Assembly: GCA_045649485.1 (NCBI GenBank)
Contig: JAZRPZ010000073.1
Location: 164,070 to 228,069, forward strand
From: RUG11247 sp045649485
Lineage (GTDB): Bacteria > Bacillota > Clostridia > Christensenellales > Aristaeellaceae
DNA length: 64,000 nucleotides
Reading direction: 5' to 3'
In this document: piece by piece, positions 59,694 to 64,000 of the stretch
Position numbering within the stretch: the stretch's first letter is position 1
Layout: every line of letters starts with the position of its first letter
Program-made: the position numbers and the translations under genes
The notes under the pieces: generated by a model
The model's database searches: none
Told to the model about the DNA's origin: nothing
What the model saw: only the letters and a program-made list of their open reading frames with translations

Positions 59694-60524
59694 TTACTTT
59701 TTCTTTATTCCGCCAAAACGGCGGTCACGGGAAGCATATGTGTGCAGATCCTGCAGATATACTTCTCTGCTGTAATCGGGCCAAAGCACGTCATTGAATA
59801 CAAATTCCGCATAGGTAGTCTGCCAGGGAAGGAAGTTGGACAGGCGCTGTTCACCGCTCGTGCGGATGAGCAGATCAACATCAGGCTGACCGGCAGTATA
59901 AAGCATATCAGCAAAAAGCTTTTCACTGATATCGTCTATCTCAATCTCGTTGTTCCTGGCTTTTTGTGCTATAAGCTTAACCGCACGCATAATTTCGGCT
60001 CTGCCGCCGTAATTGAGCGCGATATTCAGCCTGAGACCGGTATTCGCTTCTGTGCGCGCCATTGCCTTTATCAGCGCTTCACGCTGGGGTTCAGGCATAC
60101 CTTCCACATCTCCGAGTATGGTAATACGCACATTCTTCTCACAGAGCTCATCTATTTCGGAAGAGAAATACTTGAGCAGCAGATTCATCAGCGCGGATAC
60201 TTCTTCCTTGCTGCGGGACCAGTTTTCCGTGGAGAACGCGTATATAGTCAGTGCGGAAATACCCCAGTCATCAGTAGCACGGATTATCTCGCGCAGAGCT
60301 TCCGTGCCTGCCGCATGACCTGCAGAACGAGGCAGACCCCTGTTCTGTGCCCAGCGGCCGTTTCCATCCATTATTATGCCCACATGCTTGGGCATTTTTT
60401 CAGGTAACACTAACGAGCGTTCGCCGTTTTCACAGCCAACGCTCGTTACTGCATACCTTTTACGCTGACGCAGATTCAGTATTTTACCTATCTTGCGCGC
60501 TGCATTGGTAAGTATATCGCTCAT
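59694..60524 (-). CDS. uppS: Isoprenyl transferase (undecaprenyl diphosphate synthase)
   Basis: A 276-residue cis-prenyltransferase that builds the C55 lipid carrier. Motifs: VGIIMDGNGRWAQNRGLPRS (catalytic Asp), GHAAGTEALREI, TIYAFSTENWSRS, NIALNYGGRAEI, DLLIRTSGEQRLSNFLPWQ and YAEFVFNDVLWPDY. It carries an unusual N-terminal extension of about 43 residues before MPKH; an internal ATG there has no ribosome site. It starts one base past the frr stop, so translation is probably coupled. Confidence 0.95.
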   Translation of the reverse strand: MSDILTNAARKIGKILNLRQRKRYAVTSVGCENGERSLVLPEKMPKHVGIIMDGNGRWAQNRGLPRSAGHAAGTEALREIIRATDDWGISALTIYAFSTENWSRSKEEVSALMNLLLKYFSSEIDELCEKNVRITILGDVEGMPEPQREALIKAMARTEANTGLRLNIALNYGGRAEIMRAVKLIAQKARNNEIEIDDISEKLFADMLYTAGQPDVDLLIRTSGEQRLSNFLPWQTTYAEFVFNDVLWPDYSREVYLQDLHTYASRDRRFGGIKKK

Positions 60525-60525
60525 G

Positions 60526-61083
60526 TTAGATAGACATGATCTCCTTTTCCTTATCGGCAGAGAGCTTATCGATTTCCTTGATCTTTGCATCGGTGACCTT
60601 CTGCATCTCGTTTTCAGCAGTCTTCTGATCATCTTCAGTGATCTTGGAATCCTTCTTCAGCTTCTTGATAGCTTCAAGGGCGTCACGACGGGTATTGCGG
60701 ATAGCAACCTTGCCTTCTTCAGCCATCTTCTTAACCTGCTTGCACAGTTCCTTACGGCGCTCTTCGTTGAGCTCGGGAACCATCAGGCGGATGACCTTAC
60801 CGTCGTTAGAGGGGTTGATGCCCAGATCGGACATCTGGATAGCCTTCTCGATGGGACCGATCATCTTGGTTTCCCAGGGAGCAATAACCAGCATGCGGGG
60901 CTCGGGAGAAGAAATGTTGCCGATCTGATTCAGAGAAGTGGGAGTTCCGTAGTAATCAACGGTGATCTTATCCAGAATCTGAGGATTGGCACGGCCTGCG
61001 CGCAGGGTGGACAGATCCTTTACAACAACAGCAACGGTCTTTTCCATTTTAGTGGTAGCATTCTTGATAATCTCTTTATACAT
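60526..61083 (-). CDS. frr: Ribosome recycling factor
   Basis: A 185-residue factor that splits post-termination ribosomes with EF-G. Motifs: LRAGRANPQILDKITVDYYG (near residue 30), PTSLNQIGNISSPEPRMLVI, INPSNDGKVIRLMVPELNEE and KITEDDQKTAENEMQKVTD at the end. The ATG at 61083 has GGAGG 8 bases upstream. It has its own promoter (61120-61148) and heads the operon frr-uppS-cdsA-dxr-rseP-ispG-polC. Confidence 0.97.
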   Translation of the reverse strand: MYKEIIKNATTKMEKTVAVVVKDLSTLRAGRANPQILDKITVDYYGTPTSLNQIGNISSPEPRMLVIAPWETKMIGPIEKAIQMSDLGINPSNDGKVIRLMVPELNEERRKELCKQVKKMAEEGKVAIRNTRRDALEAIKKLKKDSKITEDDQKTAENEMQKVTDAKIKEIDKLSADKEKEIMSI

Positions 61084-61119
61084 ATATATAACCTCCAAGA
61101 AGTAATTGACACTGGTAAT

Positions 61120-61148
61120 ATTGTATTAAAAAAACACCGTAATGTCAA
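61120..61148 (-). promoter_or_regulatory. Promoter of the frr operon
   Basis: Minus strand TTGACA at 61148-61143, 17 bases, TACAAT at 61125-61120, just after the pyrH terminator. Confidence 0.8.
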
Positions 61149-61161
61149 CTCAAAAAAATAT

Positions 61162-61196
61162 AAAAGGACGCAGGATATATACCCTGCGTCCTTTTT
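61162..61196 (-). terminator. Terminator of pyrH
   Basis: Arms AAAAGGACGCAGG and CCTGCGTCCTTTT with an 8-base loop, with T run after it on the minus strand. Confidence 0.85.
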
Positions 61197-61202
61197 GGGG
61201 AT

Positions 61203-61931
61203 TTATGCATGTACTCTGGAACCCAGTCCCTCACCTGCTGCGACCTTTACGATATTTTCGAGATCATCCATTGCAAATACGCGGATCTCGGGGATCTTCT
61301 GGTCAAGGCAGATCTGGAATGCTGCAGTATCCATGACTTTTACGCCAAGAGAGATACACTCGGCATAGCTTACGTCCTTCAACAGCTTTGCATCGGGATT
61401 TTTACGGGGATCGGAATCGTAAACGCCATCCACGGTAGTGCCCTTGAACACTGCATCGGCCTTCAGTTCGGCTGCACGCAGAGCCGCTGCGGTATCGGTG
61501 GTGAAGAAGGGATTGCCGCTGCCGCCGGAAAGCAGTACGATAGCGCCGTCTTCCATGGCTGCCTGTACCTTGTCGGCACGGTAGAGCTCGGTAAAACGAG
61601 GCATATCCTGAGCGGAGAATACGACAGCCTTCTTTCCGATGCGCTTCAGAGCATCCTGAACAGCCAGAGCGTTGATGATGGTGGCCAGCATGCCCATCTG
61701 ATCGGCATTTACGGGATCCATCTCATCGGTGAAACGGCCGCGCCAGATATTGCCGCCGCCCATTACAACGCCTACCTGTACGCCCAGATCATGCAGCTTG
61801 GCAATTGCTTTTGCTGCTGCGTCGGTACGGTCTGCATCAAAAGTGTAGGAAGGAGTATTTCCGGTCTTGATCTGTCCCTTGGTGGGTGCCAGGGTTTCAC
61901 CGGAAAGCTTGAGGATAATTCTCTTGTACAT
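61203..61931 (-). CDS. pyrH: UMP kinase
   Basis: A 242-residue amino-acid-kinase-fold enzyme that makes UDP from UMP, hexameric and GTP-regulated. Motifs: IILKLSGETLAPTKGQIKTG, VGVVMGGGNIWRG, MGMLATIINALAVQDAL, VLLSGGSGNPFFTTDTAAAL and TTVDGVYDSDPRKNPDAKL. GGGAGG precedes the ATG. Middle gene between tsf and frr, separated from each by a terminator hairpin. Confidence 0.97.
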   Translation of the reverse strand: MYKRIILKLSGETLAPTKGQIKTGNTPSYTFDADRTDAAAKAIAKLHDLGVQVGVVMGGGNIWRGRFTDEMDPVNADQMGMLATIINALAVQDALKRIGKKAVVFSAQDMPRFTELYRADKVQAAMEDGAIVLLSGGSGNPFFTTDTAAALRAAELKADAVFKGTTVDGVYDSDPRKNPDAKLLKDVSYAECISLGVKVMDTAAFQICLDQKIPEIRVFAMDDLENIVKVAAGEGLGSRVHA

Positions 61932-61957
61932 AACTGTAACCTCCCTTGTTTTAGAAA

Positions 61958-61981
61958 AAGGGAACGCTTACGCGTTCCCTT
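61958..61981 (-). terminator. Hairpin between tsf and pyrH
   Basis: Arms AAGGGAACGC and GCGTTCCCTT with a 4-base loop; TTTTTCT follows on the minus strand. It is a likely partial terminator for tsf. Confidence 0.75.
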
Positions 61982-61993
61982 AAAAGAGTGCTA

Positions 61994-62923
61994 TTACAGG
62001 CCCATCTTAGCGGTCTGCTCAGCAACCTCAGCAGCCAGGTCATTGACCTTCTTCTCAAGGCCGTCGCCCATCTTATAACGGGTGAAACGAACGATCTCCA
62101 GACCCTTGGCCTTCTCGTCGATCATCTGCTGAACGGACTTGTCGCCGTCCTTAACAAATGCCTGCTCGAGGAGGCAAACGTCCTGATAGAACTTCTTGAT
62201 GCGGCCTTCAACCATCTTCTCGATGATCTTCTCGGGCTTGCCTTCGTTGCGAGCCTGAGCAACCAGGATCTCCTTCTCGTGCTCGAGGTGTGCGGGATCA
62301 ACTTCCTCGCGACGTACGTACTCGGGAGCAACGGGAGAAGCAGCAGCGATCTGCAGAGCGCAGTCGTGGATTACTTCCAGAGCTGCATCGGTGATCTCGC
62401 CCTTAGCTTCGATGAGAACGCCAACCTTACCACCCATGTGGATGTAGGAGTCGATCTTGGTGCCTTCGGTGCCTTCGTAACGAGCGAAACGGCGGATGGA
62501 GATCTTCTCACCGATTTCGGCGGTAGCAGCCTTAACCATCTCGTCGATGGTCTGCTCTTCGTTTGCGAAGTACTTGGTAGCCAGCAGAGCTTCAACATCT
62601 GCGGGGTTGGTGCGGATGATCTGCTTGCAAACGTCGGTTACCAGAGCCTGGAACTTGTCGGTCTTGGCAACGAAGTCGGTCTCGCAGTTAACCTCAACGA
62701 GGACGCCGCAGCCGCACTTGTCGCAGATGTAAGAACCAACGATACCTTCGGAAGCGATACGGCTCTGCTTCTTAGCAGCGGAAGCCAGACCCTTCTCACG
62801 CAGGAAGTCAATAGCCTTCTCGATGTCACCTTCGGTGGCTGCGAGGGCCTTCTTGCAATCCATCATGCCCGCGCCGGTACGGCCGCGGAGCTCCATAACT
62901 ACCTTTGCGCTGATTTCAGCCAT
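61994..62923 (-). CDS. tsf: Elongation factor Ts
   Basis: A 309-residue guanine-exchange factor for EF-Tu. The N domain has VVMELRGRTGAGMMDCKKAL and the core NCETDFVAKTDKFQAL (TDFV, which enters EF-Tu). Both subdomain repeats are present; the second has YIHMGGKVGVLIEAKGE. In the first repeat, the usual YIHGGGKIG is YICDKCGCG, giving three close cysteines just before NCETDFV. GGAGG precedes the ATG. It lies 38 bases after rpsB. Confidence 0.97.
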   Translation of the reverse strand: MAEISAKVVMELRGRTGAGMMDCKKALAATEGDIEKAIDFLREKGLASAAKKQSRIASEGIVGSYICDKCGCGVLVEVNCETDFVAKTDKFQALVTDVCKQIIRTNPADVEALLATKYFANEEQTIDEMVKAATAEIGEKISIRRFARYEGTEGTKIDSYIHMGGKVGVLIEAKGEITDAALEVIHDCALQIAAASPVAPEYVRREEVDPAHLEHEKEILVAQARNEGKPEKIIEKMVEGRIKKFYQDVCLLEQAFVKDGDKSVQQMIDEKAKGLEIVRFTRYKMGDGLEKKVNDLAAEVAEQTAKMGL

Positions 62924-62961
62924 GGTTATTTCCTCCTATACAGTTAGTCGTAACCGCTGAA

Positions 62962-63696
62962 TTATTCTGCGGCTGCCTCAGCTGCGGGAGCTTCGGCGGT
63001 ATTCTCGGACTGCTCGCCCTGCTTGCCTTCCAGAACTGCGTCTGCCAGCTTGCCAGCGATCAGCTTAACGGCACGGATAGCGTCGTCGTTGCCGGGGATG
63101 ACGTAATCGATCTCGTCGGGATCGCAGTTGGTGTCAACGATAGCAACGATGGGGATGTTCAGCATGCGTGCTTCGGAAACAGCGATGCGCTCCTTGCGGG
63201 GATCAACAACGAACATTGCGCCGGGGAGCTTCTTCATTTCGCGGATGCCGCCCAGGTTCTTCTCGAGCTTTTCGCGCTCAGCGATCAGCTTGATAACTTC
63301 CTTCTTGGGCAGCAGCTCGAACTGGCCATTCTTCTCCATGGCGTCGATCTCGTTCAGGCGCTTGATACGGGTCTGGATGGTGCGGAAGTTGGTCAGGGTG
63401 CCGCCCAGCCAGCGATTGTTAACGTAGTACATGCCGCAGCGCTTTGCCTCGGACTCGATGGACTCCTGAGCCTGCTTCTTGGTGCCAACGAACAGGATGG
63501 ACTTGCCTTCCAGTGCGATGTCGCGAACGAACATATAAGCTTCGTCGATCTTGCGGACGGTCTTCTGCAGGTCGATGATGTAGATGCCGTTACGTTCGGT
63601 GAAGATGTAGGGGGCCATTTTGGGGTTCCAGCGACGGGTCTGATGACCGAAGTGGACGCCTGCTTCCAGCAGGTGCTTCATAGAGATGACAGCCAT
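62962..63696 (-). CDS. rpsB: 30S ribosomal protein S2
   Basis: A 244-residue small-subunit protein. Motifs: MKHLLEAGVHFGHQTRRWNP, MAPYIFTERNGIYIIDLQKT, ILFVGTKKQAQESIESEA, VNNRWLGGTLTNFRTI and VDTNCDPDEIDYVIPGNDDA. A long acidic Ala/Glu tail ends the protein (AEAPAAEAAAE). The ATG at 63696 has AAGGAGG upstream. The long open frame before it includes the promoter region and is not coding. First gene of rpsB-tsf-pyrH. Confidence 0.98.
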   Translation of the reverse strand: MAVISMKHLLEAGVHFGHQTRRWNPKMAPYIFTERNGIYIIDLQKTVRKIDEAYMFVRDIALEGKSILFVGTKKQAQESIESEAKRCGMYYVNNRWLGGTLTNFRTIQTRIKRLNEIDAMEKNGQFELLPKKEVIKLIAEREKLEKNLGGIREMKKLPGAMFVVDPRKERIAVSEARMLNIPIVAIVDTNCDPDEIDYVIPGNDDAIRAVKLIAGKLADAVLEGKQGEQSENTAEAPAAEAAAE

Positions 63697-63795
63697 GGTT
63701 TTTTCCTCCTTGTTTTTCCACCGCGTTCCTCTTTCGTGCAAGCCACCGCTTTTGCGGCACAAGCGGCACATGGGTACGCGTGCGTGATCCGTGAA

Positions 63796-63824
63796 ATTAT
63801 AGCACACAGCCGCCGGTATTGCAA
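63796..63824 (-). promoter_or_regulatory. Promoter of rpsB-tsf-pyrH
   Basis: Minus strand TTGCAA at 63824-63819, 17 bases, TATAAT at 63801-63796, leaving a leader of about 95 bases. Confidence 0.8.
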
Positions 63825-63876
63825 GAGCCTTCCGGATTCTTTTTGGCCTATTTTGTTACAAACTTCTGAATTCAAA

Positions 63877-63907
63877 AAAAGAGGAGCATGAAAACGCCCC
63901 TCTTTTC
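63877..63907 (-). terminator. Terminator of the right-edge gene
   Basis: AAAAGAGG and CCTCTTTT pair around a loop, with T run after it on the minus strand; it follows a stop codon at 63929-63927. Confidence 0.6.
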
Positions 63908-63926
63908 ATTTGTTCGTTACTTTGTT

Positions 63927-64000
63927 CTATTCCGCTTCATCATATTTTCGGGGTTTGAACCCATTTATTCCCCTGGAAGAAGGAATACCCATCATTTCAC
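63927..64000 (-). CDS. Possible partial gene at the right edge
   Basis: On the minus strand a frame is open from the window end to TAG at 63929-63927, reading MMGIPSSRGINGFKPRKYDE and then AE. It ends 20 bases before a terminator, so it looks like the C terminus of a gene that starts outside. Too short to identify. Confidence 0.4.
   Translation of the reverse strand, partial: EMMGIPSSRGINGFKPRKYDEAE

Noticed and set aside
60493..61368. 291-codon plus-strand frame opposite frr
   Set aside because: Antisense to frr and its promoter region; Leu-rich shadow without motifs.
1..64000. CRISPR array, insertion sequence or intact prophage
   Set aside because: I found no evenly spaced repeats, transposase or integrase genes, and no structural phage genes beyond the decayed fragment at 27.5-29.9 kb.

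Overview
The window is a stretch of chromosome from a Gram-positive, low-to-mid GC Bacillota, most likely a gut Clostridia relative. The evidence is a PolC-type replicative polymerase, a T-box leader on proS, the order plsX-acpP-rnc-smc-ftsY, and the long run rpsB-tsf-pyrH / frr-uppS-cdsA-dxr-rseP-ispG-polC. Strong AGGAGG ribosome sites, some TTG and GTG starts, and a SpoIIQ-like M23 protein fit the same picture. I cannot name a genus from sequence alone. Most genes lie on the minus strand. Nearly all the long ORFs opposite them are codon-bias shadows.

Layout. 1-9.7 kb: a truncated left-edge gene, a DUF1848 gene, then the minus-strand plsX-acpP-rnc-smc-ftsY block followed by nagA and a sirtuin. 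9.8-18.2 kb (plus strand): trpS, then folC-rsmH-tgt-like-16S m7G1405 methyltransferase-rsmI, a SpoIIQ-like endopeptidase whose ribosome site is buried in a terminator-like hairpin, and a small operon (P-loop kinase, DUF2284, HAD phosphatase). 18.2-25.2 kb: a tightly overlapped minus-strand operon (galacturonokinase-like GHMP kinase, sugar nucleotidyltransferase, HAD, radical SAM), then T-box-proS and an aldose epimerase.

25.2-30.3 kb is accessory. The intact tmRNA gene ssrA ends at 29962, and two decayed copies of its 3' end and terminator lie at about 25.3 and 26.5 kb. Between them are a GDPD gene, udk and a decayed phage polyprotein with recurring QYSxR linkers. I read this as repeated integration into the ssrA 3' end.

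30.3-42.9 kb: smpB, tlyA, an operon of three redox enzymes plus a small membrane protein, a TIM-barrel sugar isomerase with a P-loop protein, a NUDIX hydrolase, a membrane glycosyltransferase, DUF5131, a S41 protease and a MATE exporter. 42.9-51.1 kb: carbohydrate and small-molecule catabolism (GH43, amidohydrolase, lyxose isomerase, HAD, alpha/beta hydrolase, FAD enzyme, dgoD). 51.2-63.7 kb: the replication, isoprenoid, envelope and translation block ending at rpsB.

The most interesting points are: an ArmA/Rmt-type m7G1405 methyltransferase, normally known as acquired aminoglycoside resistance, sitting inside a housekeeping operon with the two C1402 methyltransferases and coupled to a divergent tRNA-guanine transglycosylase; the triple ssrA 3' end; and the galacturonokinase operon.
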